Source of the DNA: JBKGYG01 sp046546235
GTDB taxonomy: Bacteria > Bacillota > Clostridia > Lachnospirales > DSM-24629
Direction of reading: 5' to 3'
DNA: 46,007 bases
NCBI GenBank assembly: GCA_046546235.1
Contig: JBKGYG010000004.1
Location: 1-46,007 of the forward strand
The position numbers and the translations under genes are program-made. The notes under the pieces are model-generated. The model did no database searches, had not been told where the DNA came from, and saw only the letters and a list, made by a program, of their open reading frames with translations. How positions within the stretch are numbered: position 1 is the stretch's first letter; every line of letters begins with the position of its first letter. Below, in pieces: positions 16,701-24,679 of this stretch.

Positions 16701-17624
16701 ATGAAGTATCTAGAAATTTATAAAAAAATGGGTTTAAAAAATAGTGATGAAGTATTTGAATATATAATAAATAATTTAAAGAGCACTAATAGAACCTTTG
16801 ATTTCTATGTTGATTGGAGCAAGGTTTTTAATAATATAAAAAATATAGAAGTAGAATTAAATATACTTAATTACTTAATTGGAAAAAGAAATATTAATGA
16901 AGAATTAAAAGAGTTAATTAGAAAATATCCAAGTATAGTTGCAGTTATACCAGTACTCATTGCTGTGAGAGATAAAAAATTAGAAATTTTATCGGAATTT
17001 AAATATAATGATTGGATATATAGTAATTATAGTTTTAAAAAGGAAAAGAGTTATTCAGAATCACAAATACAACTAATAGTTGATTTTTGTAAAAAGGTTG
17101 GGTTACTTGATTTGTTTTCAAGTAAAAAGATCAAGAATGTAGTAGATTATTGTATAGGGTTAGAAGTTGGGATAGGAACAAATGGACGAAAAAATAGAGG
17201 CGGTAAAATAATGGAAGACATAATTGAATTTTATGTACAAGAAGTTTGTGAAAAATTGAGATTGAATTACCTGTCACAAGCTACTAAAAAGAAAATTATG
17301 TATGAATGGAATATTGAAATACCAATAGATAAATCATCGAGACAATATGATTTTGCAATATATAAAAATGATAAGTTAATATTAATTGAAACTAACTTTT
17401 TTTCAGGTGGTGGATCTAAGTTAAAATCGGTAGCAGGAGAATTTAGGAATCTAAACAATTTTTTATTAAACAAACAATGTGTTGATAAATTTATTTGGAT
17501 AACTGATGGTATGGGGTGGAAAACGGCACATTTACCACTTAAAGAGACTTTTATGAATAATGATTATTTATTGAATACAAAAATGATTTTAGAAGGTGTT
17601 CTCGAAGAGGTTATAAAATTGTAA
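16701..17624 (+). CDS. DpnII-family type II restriction endonuclease (GATC)
   Basis: The 307-residue product matches the DpnII endonuclease from end to end in length and motif order. FDFYVDWSKVFNNIKNIEVELNILNYLIGKRNI resembles the DpnII N-terminus, VDYCIGLEVGIGTNGRKNRGGKIMED its central block, and FIWITDGMGW its C-terminal block. The catalytic PD-(D/E)xK-like site is QYDFAIY...LILIETNFFSGGGSK, with Asp217, Glu230 and Asn232. Asn in place of Lys is also seen in DpnII (EVNF), so it is not a defect. Cleavage of unmethylated GATC in double-stranded DNA is the expected activity. It follows the C gene by 20 bp behind GGGGGA and precedes the second methylase by 13 bp, in one operon. Confidence 0.93.
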   Translation: MKYLEIYKKMGLKNSDEVFEYIINNLKSTNRTFDFYVDWSKVFNNIKNIEVELNILNYLIGKRNINEELKELIRKYPSIVAVIPVLIAVRDKKLEILSEFKYNDWIYSNYSFKKEKSYSESQIQLIVDFCKKVGLLDLFSSKKIKNVVDYCIGLEVGIGTNGRKNRGGKIMEDIIEFYVQEVCEKLRLNYLSQATKKKIMYEWNIEIPIDKSSRQYDFAIYKNDKLILIETNFFSGGGSKLKSVAGEFRNLNNFLLNKQCVDKFIWITDGMGWKTAHLPLKETFMNNDYLLNTKMILEGVLEEVIKL

Positions 17625-17637
17625 AGGAAGTAGTGAA

Positions 17638-18639
17638 ATGGCAAAAAAAAATTTATGTTTATTTTGTGATAGAAAATATTATAAGAAAGATTTGCTTGAA
17701 CATATTAAAAAGGAACATATTGGTAAATATGAATTATTAATTAACGATATTGTCAATTTAAATAATTTAGGTTATACATTAAATGAAATTGAAGGGATAG
17801 TAAACTTACCAGTAAATCTTGTGGGGGAACAATTAAAAGTATTATGTGAGACTAAGGGCAATTATAATATAAATAAACCATTGAAAATTAAAAATTGGGA
17901 TCCAACTAATTTTGACTTAGAAGCTACAACTGTATGGAGTTTCCCAAATCGAGGGAAATGGGCTACTCATAGTGGTAAATACAGAGGGAATTGGTCTCCG
18001 TATATACCAAGAAATCTCATTCTTAGATATTCAACAGAAAATGATATTATATTAGATCAGTTTATGGGAAGTGGTACAACATTAGTAGAAGCAAAATTGC
18101 TTAAAAGAAAAAGTATAGGGGTAGATATAAATAATGAAGCAATAAAATTAGCAAATGATAATTTAAGGTTTAATAAGAATAAAGAATATGAACCAACTAT
18201 CTTTAATGCTGATGCAAGAAATTTAAAGTTTATAAAAAATGAAAGTGTTGATTTAATTTGTACACATCCACCATATTCTAACATTATTAAATATAGTGAT
18301 GGAATAGAAGGTGACTTATCACATTATGATATAGATGAATTTATTGAAGAAATGACTTTTGTAGCAAATGAAGCTTATAGAGTTTTAAAGAAAGATAAGT
18401 ATTGTGCAATATTAATTGGAGACACTAGAAGAAGTAAACATATGATTCCATTAGGTTTTAAAGTAATGCAAGAGTTTCTAAATGCAGGTTTTGTTCTTAA
18501 AGAAACAATTATTAAAGAGCAGCACAACTGTAAAGCAACAGGTTTTTGGTACAAAAGAAGTATAGAATACAATTTTTTACTTATTGCTCATGAGTATTTA
18601 TTTGTATTCAGAAAACCTAAACCTAATGAAGAATTGTGA
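17638..18639 (+). CDS. Second DNA methyltransferase with N-terminal C2H2-like zinc finger
   Basis: The 333-residue S-adenosylmethionine-dependent methyltransferase has motif I as ILDQFMGSGTT (F142 to G146) and motif IV as HPPY (210-213). The order is motif I then IV, and His replaces the usual Asp/Asn/Ser. DpnA, the second methylase of the DpnII system, has the opposite order. The block VWSFPNRGKWATHSGKYRGN (about 99-118) precedes motif I. Residues 7-27 form Cys7-x2-Cys10-x11-His22-x4-His27, a plausible C2H2 zinc finger. A helix-rich linker follows. N4-cytosine or N6-adenine amino-methylation is expected; the target is unknown. It is 13 bp behind the endonuclease in one operon, so it probably supplements GATC protection, perhaps on single-stranded or hemimethylated DNA during uptake, by analogy with DpnA. 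That analogy is inference. Confidence 0.82.
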   Translation: MAKKNLCLFCDRKYYKKDLLEHIKKEHIGKYELLINDIVNLNNLGYTLNEIEGIVNLPVNLVGEQLKVLCETKGNYNINKPLKIKNWDPTNFDLEATTVWSFPNRGKWATHSGKYRGNWSPYIPRNLILRYSTENDIILDQFMGSGTTLVEAKLLKRKSIGVDINNEAIKLANDNLRFNKNKEYEPTIFNADARNLKFIKNESVDLICTHPPYSNIIKYSDGIEGDLSHYDIDEFIEEMTFVANEAYRVLKKDKYCAILIGDTRRSKHMIPLGFKVMQEFLNAGFVLKETIIKEQHNCKATGFWYKRSIEYNFLLIAHEYLFVFRKPKPNEEL

Positions 18640-18851
18640 TAGTTAGGAAATTAAAACATGTCATTATTAACTATGATAAATGTGAAGATAATTAATGTAG
18701 GAAATAGGATTTAACAATAATTAAATAATTGAGCTAAAAATTGGTTATTTTATTAATAGACACTGGTCATCCTAAGCTGGGCTTTCAAACCAAATATTTG
18801 ATAAATACATAATAAAAAAGTAAGGAATTAAAGCTTGATGTGCAAAAAGTA

Positions 18852-18892
18852 TTGAATGCTAATAAACAATATGGTATTATCGACTTATAAGT
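18852..18892 (+). promoter_or_regulatory. Promoter of the AAA ATPase gene with palindrome at the start site
   Basis: TTGAAT (18852-18857), a 17-base spacer and TATTAT (18875-18880) form a good sigma-A promoter. The perfect 10-bp palindrome ACTTATAAGT (18883-18892) lies right after the -10, across the predicted transcription start, where a repressor would block initiation. Confidence 0.6.
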
Positions 18893-18929
18893 TGCAAAAT
18901 CGTAAGTAGAATAAAGGTGATGGGTGACG

Positions 18930-20336
18930 ATGTTTGTCGGAAGAGAAAAGGAACTGCAAAAGCTAAATAAAATGTATAACAGCAATCAATTTGAATTTGC
19001 TGTTATTTATGGAAGACGAAGGGTTGGAAAAACAACTTTAATAAGGGAATTCTGTAAAGATAAAGAGTCCATATACTTTATTGCAAGGGAAGCTAATAAC
19101 CAAATTAATATTGAGAACTTTAGCAGAGATGTTTTTAACGTTACTGATAAAGAGGCAGCAGGAAATGTTTTGTTTTCTGATTGGGAAAAGGCTTTTGAAT
19201 ATCTATATAATATGTCATTAGATAAAAGAATTATTTTAGTAATTGACGAATATCCATATTTAGCATCTAGTAACCCTTCTATATCATCAATTATACAAGC
19301 ACATATAGATATGAAGTTGAAGGACAGTAAACTATTTTTAATCTTATGTGGTTCATCTATGAGCTTTATGGAGTATCAAGTTCTAGGTTATAAGAGCCCA
19401 TTATATGGTAGAAGAACTGCTCAGTTTAAGATAAAGCCATTTACATATTATGAGTCAGCTAAGCTTTTAAATGGATTTACTATTGAAGAACAGGCTATCA
19501 TATTTGCTATTACGGGTGGTATTCCTGAGTATTTAGTGAGAATCAATACGAACCTAAGTCTAAAGGCTAATATAATAGATTTATTTCTTGACGAATCTGG
19601 CCATCTCTATGAGGAGCCTACTAATTTATTAAAACAAGAATTAAGAGAGCCATCTACTTATAATGGTATTATTCAAGCAATTGCAGGTGGTGCCTCAAAA
19701 CTAAATGAAATTGCAACGAAAAATAATCTAGAAAGTAATAAATGCTCAAAATACATTACAGGGTTAATGGCATTAGGTATTATAAAAAGAGAAAAGCCTA
19801 TAAATGAAAGCACAAGTAGAAAAAGTATCTATTTATTAGATGATCAGATGTTTCGTTTTTGGTATCGTTTTATTCCTAGAAATATGAGTAGTATTGTATC
19901 AGGTTTAGGTGATATTGTTTACTCAAAATATGTACTGCCTGAACTCCCTCATTATATGGGACTTGCATTTGAAATAATCTGTACACAATATCTTATAAAA
20001 CAAAATAAAGATTTGGCTCTACCATTTGTCTTTGGTAATATTGGCAGATGGTGGGGGAATAATCCCATTGAAAAACGTCAAGAAGAAATTGATATTGTTG
20101 CAGTGGATGATAATAATATAATTTACGGAGAATGCAAATGGCGAAATGAACTTATTGGGATAAAGATATATAATGAACTCGTTAAAAAAAGTGAATTAAT
20201 AAAAGGATATAAGAATAAATATTATTATCTATTTTCTAAGTCCGGCTTTACAAAAGAACTAATAGATAAAGCTGATGAGTTGAATTTGATGTTAGTCGAT
20301 TTAGAAACAATATATGATCAAAATCACCTCAAATAA
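18930..20336 (+). CDS. DUF234-type AAA ATPase
   Basis: This 468-residue P-loop ATPase belongs to the ATPase-DUF234 family abundant in archaea and anaerobes. It begins MFVGREKELQKLN. Walker A is YGRRRVGKTTLIREF (about 26-40), Walker B is RIILVIDEYPYLA (about 93-105) and sensor-like LFLILCGSSMSFME follows. A winged-helix segment (about 245-290, ASKLNEIATKNNLESNKCSKYI) comes next. The C-terminal DUF234 domain has a nuclease-like core (EEIDIVAVDDNNIIYGECKW, a PD-(D/E)xK pattern: Glu, Asp, Glu-x-Lys). I chose the ATG at 18930 because relatives begin MFxGREKEL; a GTG two codons earlier is possible. Its cellular role is not established, and defence or mobile-element roles are often suggested. It is monocistronic. 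Confidence 0.83.
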   Translation: MFVGREKELQKLNKMYNSNQFEFAVIYGRRRVGKTTLIREFCKDKESIYFIAREANNQINIENFSRDVFNVTDKEAAGNVLFSDWEKAFEYLYNMSLDKRIILVIDEYPYLASSNPSISSIIQAHIDMKLKDSKLFLILCGSSMSFMEYQVLGYKSPLYGRRTAQFKIKPFTYYESAKLLNGFTIEEQAIIFAITGGIPEYLVRINTNLSLKANIIDLFLDESGHLYEEPTNLLKQELREPSTYNGIIQAIAGGASKLNEIATKNNLESNKCSKYITGLMALGIIKREKPINESTSRKSIYLLDDQMFRFWYRFIPRNMSSIVSGLGDIVYSKYVLPELPHYMGLAFEIICTQYLIKQNKDLALPFVFGNIGRWWGNNPIEKRQEEIDIVAVDDNNIIYGECKWRNELIGIKIYNELVKKSELIKGYKNKYYYLFSKSGFTKELIDKADELNLMLVDLETIYDQNHLK

Positions 20337-20639
20337 CTAATTTAATTCTTTTATTCCCTTTTATGCGTATAGCCTTATTAGGGATTCCCATAGAACAGCC
20401 CTTAGTTTGTATAAAGAATAAAGCTATTCAGCCCATGGGAAATTCAGATTAAATTTTATGTTAATTTACATAAAATAGTAAAAAAATATAAAATTAACTT
20501 TGAAAAATTAATTGTTAGAGTATATAATATAAAATATATTAAAGTAGATAAAGAATTAACTAGATGATTGATTCTTTTAATAAACTCGTACATTGCTTTA
20601 GCAATGAACGAAACGAATACAAAAAAGAGGGAGAAAAAG
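20337..20639 (+). other. Gap upstream of the leuCD-type operon
   Basis: This 303-bp gap holds a near-consensus promoter (20500-20528) and a widely spaced inverted repeat TTCCCAT/ATGGGAA (about 20387 and 20437) around CCCATGGG. I see no T-box or leucine-rich leader peptide. In the long frame that includes it, codons between 20568 and 20639 do not look like LeuC, so they are treated as leader. Confidence 0.5.
20500..20528 (+). promoter_or_regulatory. Sigma-A promoter for the leuC/leuD-type operon
   Basis: TTGAAA (20500-20505), a 17-base spacer and a perfect TATAAT (20523-20528) match consensus at 11 of 12 positions. The predicted leader is about 105 bases. Confidence 0.75.
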
Positions 20640-21926
20640 ATGGGTAAAACAATAGCTGAAAAAATATTTGATGCACACAGAGTAAACATGCCATTTCCTG
20701 ATACGCATGTTTTAAAATTAGACAGGGTTTTCTGTCACGAAATTACTACACCAATTGCTATTACAGATCTTATGGCAAGGGGTATGGACAGAGTCTTTGA
20801 CCCAACTAAAATTAAGGCTGTTATAGACCATGTGACGCCTGCAAAGGATTCAAAGACTGCTGAGCAAGGAAAGATACTACGCGATTGGGCTAAAAGAAAT
20901 AATATCAAAGACTTTTTTGATGTTGGAAGAAATGGTGTTTGTCATGCCATATTTCCTGAGAAAGGATTTGTAAGACCTGGTTATACGATAATTATGGGTG
21001 ATTCACACACTTGTACTCACGGTGCATTTGGTGCATTTGCTGCGGGAATTGGAACGACTGATCTTGAAGTAGGAATACTTAAAGGTGTATGTGCATTTCA
21101 TTTTCCAAAAACAATTAAAATTGAACTTAAAGGAACATTGAAGCCAGGTGTTTATGCAAAAGACCTTATTCTATTTATAATTAAAGAATTGACTGTAAAC
21201 GGCGCGACAAACATGGTTATAGAGTTTACAGGACCAGTTATTGATGATATGTCTATGGAGTCACGTATGACTTTATGTAATATGGCTATAGAGGCTGGTG
21301 GAACTTGTGGTATTTGTTATCCAGACATGACAACAGTTGAATACTTATGGGAATTTATTAAAGACGAATTTAATTCTAAGGAAGAGGCTTTAAAAGAATA
21401 TTCTAAGTGGGTTTCTGATGAGGATGCTTCCTATGAAAAAGTATATACTTATGATATTTCAGAATTAGAACCAATGGTTACTTTTGGTTTTAAGCCTGAC
21501 CAAGTAAAAACTGTAAATGAAATGGAAGGTACTAAAATTGATCAAGTGTACATAGGAAGTTGTACAAATGGTCGCATTGAAGATTTGAGAATTGCTGCAA
21601 GTATTCTTAAGGGTAAAAAAATAAGTGATGATGTACGTGGAATTGTAAGTCCTGCTACGCCTGATATTTATTCCATGGCTTTAAAAGAAGGTATCATTGA
21701 GATATTCCAAGATGCTGGTTTTTGTGTTACAAACCCAACATGCGGAGCTTGCCTTGGTATGAGTAATGGAGTTTTAGCTGAAGGTGAATCTTGTGCTTCT
21801 ACAACCAACCGTAATTTTAATGGTAGAATGGGTAAAGGTGGTATGGTTCATCTAATGAGTCCTGCAACTGCTGCAAGCTCAGCAATTGAAGGAAAAATAA
21901 CTAATTCAGATTTATATAAAGCATAG
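20640..21926 (+). CDS. leuC: Aconitase-superfamily hydro-lyase, 3-isopropylmalate dehydratase large-subunit type
   Basis: This 428-residue large subunit binds a [4Fe-4S] cluster and isomerises a 2- or 3-substituted malate by dehydration and rehydration. Cluster cysteines are in IGSCTNGR and NPTCGACLG, with substrate motifs MGDSHTCTHGAFGAFAAGIG and CASTTNRNFNGRMG. I set the start at ATG 20640, behind GAGGGAG; the frame is open 24 codons further up but that part is not conserved. Length agrees with the clostridial/archaeal two-subunit type. It is followed by the small subunit after 16 bp. No leuA or leuB is nearby, so isopropylmalate is not certain: homoaconitate, dimethylmalate or methylmalate-like substrates are served by close relatives. 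Confidence 0.87.
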   Translation: MGKTIAEKIFDAHRVNMPFPDTHVLKLDRVFCHEITTPIAITDLMARGMDRVFDPTKIKAVIDHVTPAKDSKTAEQGKILRDWAKRNNIKDFFDVGRNGVCHAIFPEKGFVRPGYTIIMGDSHTCTHGAFGAFAAGIGTTDLEVGILKGVCAFHFPKTIKIELKGTLKPGVYAKDLILFIIKELTVNGATNMVIEFTGPVIDDMSMESRMTLCNMAIEAGGTCGICYPDMTTVEYLWEFIKDEFNSKEEALKEYSKWVSDEDASYEKVYTYDISELEPMVTFGFKPDQVKTVNEMEGTKIDQVYIGSCTNGRIEDLRIAASILKGKKISDDVRGIVSPATPDIYSMALKEGIIEIFQDAGFCVTNPTCGACLGMSNGVLAEGESCASTTNRNFNGRMGKGGMVHLMSPATAASSAIEGKITNSDLYKA

Positions 21927-21942
21927 ATAGCGGAGGGGAAAA

Positions 21943-22467
21943 ATGAAAAAATTCAAAGGAAAAGTTTTATTCTTAGATAGAAGTGATATTAATACTGATG
22001 AGATTATTCCTGCAAAATATCTTACTGAAATAACTAAAGAGGCATTAAAACCATATTTATTGGAAGACTTGTCTCTAGAAGGTTTCAATAATAAAGAAGA
22101 TATTAAGGACAAAGCTGTTATTATAACTAGAGCAAATTTTGGTTGTGGTTCAAGTAGAGAACATGCACCATGGGCTTTAGAAGTTAATGGAATCAATGTA
22201 GTTATTGCAGAAAATTTTGCAAGGATATTTAGACAGAATATGTATAATTGCGGTATGTTTGCAATAGAATTATCAAAAGAAAAAATTGACTATCTTTTTG
22301 AGAACTACGCAGGAAAAGACACTGAAATAGAAATTGATGTTGATAATGATAAGATTATTGTAACTGCTCCGGATAAAAAAGATACTATTGATTTTGAAGT
22401 TGGAGAATTCGACAAGACACTTGTTAAAGAAGGCGGCTGGGTAGGTTACGCTGATAAAAATTATTAA
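21943..22467 (+). CDS. leuD: Aconitase-superfamily hydro-lyase, 3-isopropylmalate dehydratase small-subunit type
   Basis: This 174-residue swivel domain pairs with the large subunit encoded just upstream to complete the active site. Landmarks are DINTDEIIPAKYLTE (about 13-27), ANFGCGSSREHAPWAL (about 66-81) with its substrate-binding Ser-Ser-Arg, and IAENFARIFRQNMYNCG. The loop after the first landmark, which sets specificity in IPM dehydratase and homoaconitase, reads YLTEITKEALKPY and fits neither the classic YLRT nor YLVL type cleanly. It starts behind GCGGAGGGG. A strong hairpin 29 bp after the stop ends the operon. Confidence 0.87.
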   Translation: MKKFKGKVLFLDRSDINTDEIIPAKYLTEITKEALKPYLLEDLSLEGFNNKEDIKDKAVIITRANFGCGSSREHAPWALEVNGINVVIAENFARIFRQNMYNCGMFAIELSKEKIDYLFENYAGKDTEIEIDVDNDKIIVTAPDKKDTIDFEVGEFDKTLVKEGGWVGYADKNY

Positions 22468-22495
22468 ATTAACATTAGAAGATATTAATTTATGA

Positions 22496-22538
22496 AACTA
22501 CAACACCTGTAAAAAACATTTTACAGGTGTTTGTAGTT
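22496..22538 (+). terminator. Terminator after the leuC/leuD-type operon
   Basis: An 18-bp stem with a single bulge, AACTACAACACCTGTAAA against TTTACAGGTGTTTGTAGTT, encloses a short A-rich loop. The U-tract is short, so the very stable stem does the work. It may also act on transcripts from the convergent nitroreductase gene. Confidence 0.75.
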
Positions 22539-22644
22539 CTAGAAGTTAACAATAAACTTTAAGACTGAATGTAATAGTAAAGCTTAATTTTCTAGTAATC
22601 CAATCGATCTGAGAATAACTTTTCTCTTATGTGCTTAAATATTA

Positions 22645-23382
22645 TTATGAAAGAATGTATTCTGCTATTTTTATTTTTTCCCTTTTAGCTAAATTTTCTT
22701 CACATAGCAATCTATCAAAATTATATTTTTCATGCTTAAGTACTATTTCCAAAAAACAAATAAAAATACCCATATCGATAGTATTGAAAAAAGTTACTTT
22801 TGATTTTGGCATCATTGACTTCTTTTTAGAATCACGGTATATGTTCAAATGATTTGACATATTTTCAACGACCCAAGGTTGTGTATTGCAGGCGCTTGGT
22901 GCAAAGCGAACCACATTACCTATATTTTGCAAAATTTCACCTTTCCAGATTTCTTCTATTTTTTTGCGTTTAGCTTTTGTGTAATCTTGGCGAAATTCCT
23001 CTTTATCTCCTTTTCCAAAAGCTAACATTATGACAAATGGAAGGCCTTCATATTCCAATTCATTAGTCTTACCCATTCCATACCAACAAACTCCGATATC
23101 TTTTGATGCCATCCATAGATCTAATTGTTCTAACATATAACCAATATTTAACAAATAGTGTTCTTTTGTTTCGCTATATACTAATAAACAAAATTCACCA
23201 CGCTTACATGTAGTTTTTTCTTTTTGTACAATTCGATATTTGACAGTTATATTTTCCTTTAAAGGTTTTAATTTAGTTAATTGATTTTGAATTTCTTGTA
23301 AATCGTTTGTACTTAATGATTTTGAACTCTTAAAACGACGAAATGACTTTCGTTTAAAAATCATATTATATAAATCATTCAT
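22645..23382 (-). CDS. Nitroreductase-family FMN oxidoreductase
   Basis: The 245-residue cytosolic protein belongs to the nitroreductase-fold superfamily of FMN-dependent NAD(P)H oxidoreductases. It has the N-terminal FMN phosphate-binding pattern IFKRKSFRRFKSS (8-20). It also has an internal duplicated half with VVRFAPSACNTQPWVVEN (about 162-179), the canonical APSxxNxQPW flavin contact. The segment LNIGYMLEQLDLWMASKDIGVCWYG matches the helix and strand over the isoalloxazine ring. Nitroaromatics, enoates or quinones are possible acceptors and the physiological one is not readable. It is a single gene between the leuCD-type operon and the metal-cluster operon, with a GGAGG site ahead of its start. 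Confidence 0.8.
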   Translation of the reverse strand: MNDLYNMIFKRKSFRRFKSSKSLSTNDLQEIQNQLTKLKPLKENITVKYRIVQKEKTTCKRGEFCLLVYSETKEHYLLNIGYMLEQLDLWMASKDIGVCWYGMGKTNELEYEGLPFVIMLAFGKGDKEEFRQDYTKAKRKKIEEIWKGEILQNIGNVVRFAPSACNTQPWVVENMSNHLNIYRDSKKKSMMPKSKVTFFNTIDMGIFICFLEIVLKHEKYNFDRLLCEENLAKREKIKIAEYILS

Positions 23383-23590
23383 TGGACTACCTCCAGTAAT
23401 TTTATTCAGTTTTTTGAATTGATTCCTTCTATTGTAACTGTTTGCACTCAGAATAGCAGATTATAAAAACATGTTCAAACAAAATTTTAAAAAAGAAAAA
23501 ACATATCTTATTATATTAGAAATTTTAGCTAATAGGTACAAAATTCGCAAGCAACTTGTGGTCTTATAATATATTGAAATAAAAAAGTTA

Positions 23591-23642
23591 TTGACATATG
23601 TTGTAAATAGGTTATAATATAGATGTAAATGACATATGTCAT
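23591..23642 (+). promoter_or_regulatory. Promoter and palindromic operator of the DUF134/NifX cluster
   Basis: A perfect TTGACA (23591-23596), a 16-base spacer and a perfect TATAAT (23613-23618) form a consensus promoter. The perfect 14-bp palindrome ATGACATATGTCAT (23629-23642) lies over the start site. A second copy of its core, GACATATGTT (23593-23602), overlaps the -35, with centres 38 bp apart. Such paired sites suggest repression by a looping or cooperative regulator, possibly the DUF134 protein encoded in the operon. Confidence 0.75.
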
Positions 23643-23664
23643 AAATAATAAAGGAGGTAATATT

Positions 23665-23874
23665 ATGCCAGGAAGAGATGGTACAGGACCTGTTGGTTTA
23701 GGATTTGGAAGAGGAAGAGAAAGAGGAAGAGGAAGAGGTTTAGGAAGAGGTTTAGGTTTAGGTTTAGGACCTTGTAGTAATATTTACACAACTGAAAAAA
23801 AATTATTAGAAAAACAAAAAGTGCAATTAGAGAACACGCTTGATGCTATTAAAAAGCAACTTAAAAACTCATAA
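23665..23874 (+). CDS. Small Gly/Arg-rich DUF5320-type protein
   Basis: This 69-residue protein starts at ATG 23665 behind AAAGGAGG; an earlier in-frame ATG at 23629 lies inside the operator palindrome and is not used. The N-terminus reads MPGRDGTGPVGLGFGRGR and continues as Gly-Arg and Gly-Leu repeats to about residue 37. A short coiled coil (TTEKKLLEKQKVQLENTLDAIKKQLKN) ends it. This is the pattern of DUF5320 proteins, which accompany NifX, NifB-like and MinD-ferredoxin genes in anaerobes. Their function is unknown, and a role as an assembly or binding partner is a guess. It is the first gene of the operon. Confidence 0.85.
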   Translation: MPGRDGTGPVGLGFGRGRERGRGRGLGRGLGLGLGPCSNIYTTEKKLLEKQKVQLENTLDAIKKQLKNS

Positions 23875-23933
23875 TAAACAGAATTATATATAGAAGGACG
23901 CTTCTATAATGACTTAGAAGAGGAGGATAATAT

Positions 23934-24287
23934 ATGCCTAGGCCCAAAAAATGGAGAAAAGTATGTTGCTTACCGGATAGTAATAGTTTTGGTCCGTTAA
24001 GTAATCAAAAAAATGATGAATTTATTATTATGACAGTTGATGAATTTGAAACAATACGTTTAATTGACTTAGAAAGATTAACTCAAGAAGGGTGTGCCAA
24101 TCAAATGAATATAGCGCGCACAACTGTTCAGGGCATTTATAATGAAGCAAGGAAAAAAATCGCAGATTCTTTAGTTAATGGGAAAGGTCTAAAGATTGAG
24201 GGGGGAGATTATAAGCTTTGTAGTGGTATTAATAAAACTTGTGGAGGTGGAGGTTGTAGAAGACATAGAAACAGGTCAGGAGAATAA
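23934..24287 (+). CDS. DUF134 DNA-binding protein
   Basis: The 117-residue protein has the DUF134 layout: the N-terminal signature MPRPKKWRKVCCLP, then MTVDEFETIRLIDLERLTQEGCANQMNIARTTVQGIYNEARKKIADSLV (about 33-81). The latter is a sigma-70 region-4-like helix-turn-helix. The tail is Cys/Gly-rich (LCSGINKTCGGGGCRRHRN) and could bind metal or an Fe-S cluster. It is the second gene of the operon, 59 bp after the Gly/Arg-rich protein. The family is thought to regulate neighbouring metal-cofactor genes, and the palindrome at the promoter is a natural target, but neither point is shown here. Confidence 0.87.
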   Translation: MPRPKKWRKVCCLPDSNSFGPLSNQKNDEFIIMTVDEFETIRLIDLERLTQEGCANQMNIARTTVQGIYNEARKKIADSLVNGKGLKIEGGDYKLCSGINKTCGGGGCRRHRNRSGE

Positions 24288-24308
24288 ATAATTAGGAGGT
24301 TAAATAAG

Positions 24309-24677
24309 ATGCTTATAGCTATACCAGTAGAAAATCAATCATTAATAGGAGATGTGTGTCAATCATTTGGGAGGTCACCATATTTCCTTATATATAATAC
24401 AAATACAAAAGAAAGTAAATTTATTGATAATCAGGCTGCAAGTAGTCAAGGTGGTGCGGGGATAAAAGCAGCACAAACACTAATAGACCATAATGTAAAC
24501 GCAGTAATAACACCTAGATTGGGGAAAAATGCCGCAGAAGTTATGAAAGAAGTAAACATGGAAATATTCAAATCTATCAATAAATCAATAAAAGAAAATA
24601 TTGAGGCATTTATTGACGGGGAAATATCACATCTTGAATATATTCACGACGGGTTTCATAACCACGGAGGAGAATGA
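24309..24677 (+). CDS. NifX/NifB-family dinitrogenase iron-molybdenum cofactor-type protein
   Basis: This 122-residue alpha/beta protein belongs to the NifX/NafY cofactor-carrier family. MLIAIPVENQSLIGDVCQSFGRSPYFLIYN opens the fold, GGAGIKAAQTLIDHNVNAVITPRLGKNAAEVM is the central signature, and a His-rich end (EYIHDGFHNHGGE) may hold metal. No nif structural genes are present, so nitrogen fixation is not implied. Such proteins are thought to shuttle metal or Fe-S clusters. It overlaps the next gene's upstream region and is translated from a GGAGG site, as the third gene of the operon. Confidence 0.88.
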   Translation: MLIAIPVENQSLIGDVCQSFGRSPYFLIYNTNTKESKFIDNQAASSQGGAGIKAAQTLIDHNVNAVITPRLGKNAAEVMKEVNMEIFKSINKSIKENIEAFIDGEISHLEYIHDGFHNHGGE

Positions 24678-24679
24678 GA

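Noticed and set aside
20640..22467. Leucine-biosynthesis operon with T-box leader
   Set aside because: No leuA or leuB and no T-box-like conserved motif or leader peptide were seen upstream.
23704..23768. Possible CRISPR or tandem-repeat array
   Set aside because: The repetition is codon-level low complexity (GGA-AGA, GGT-TTA) inside the Gly/Arg-rich protein gene, without spacers.
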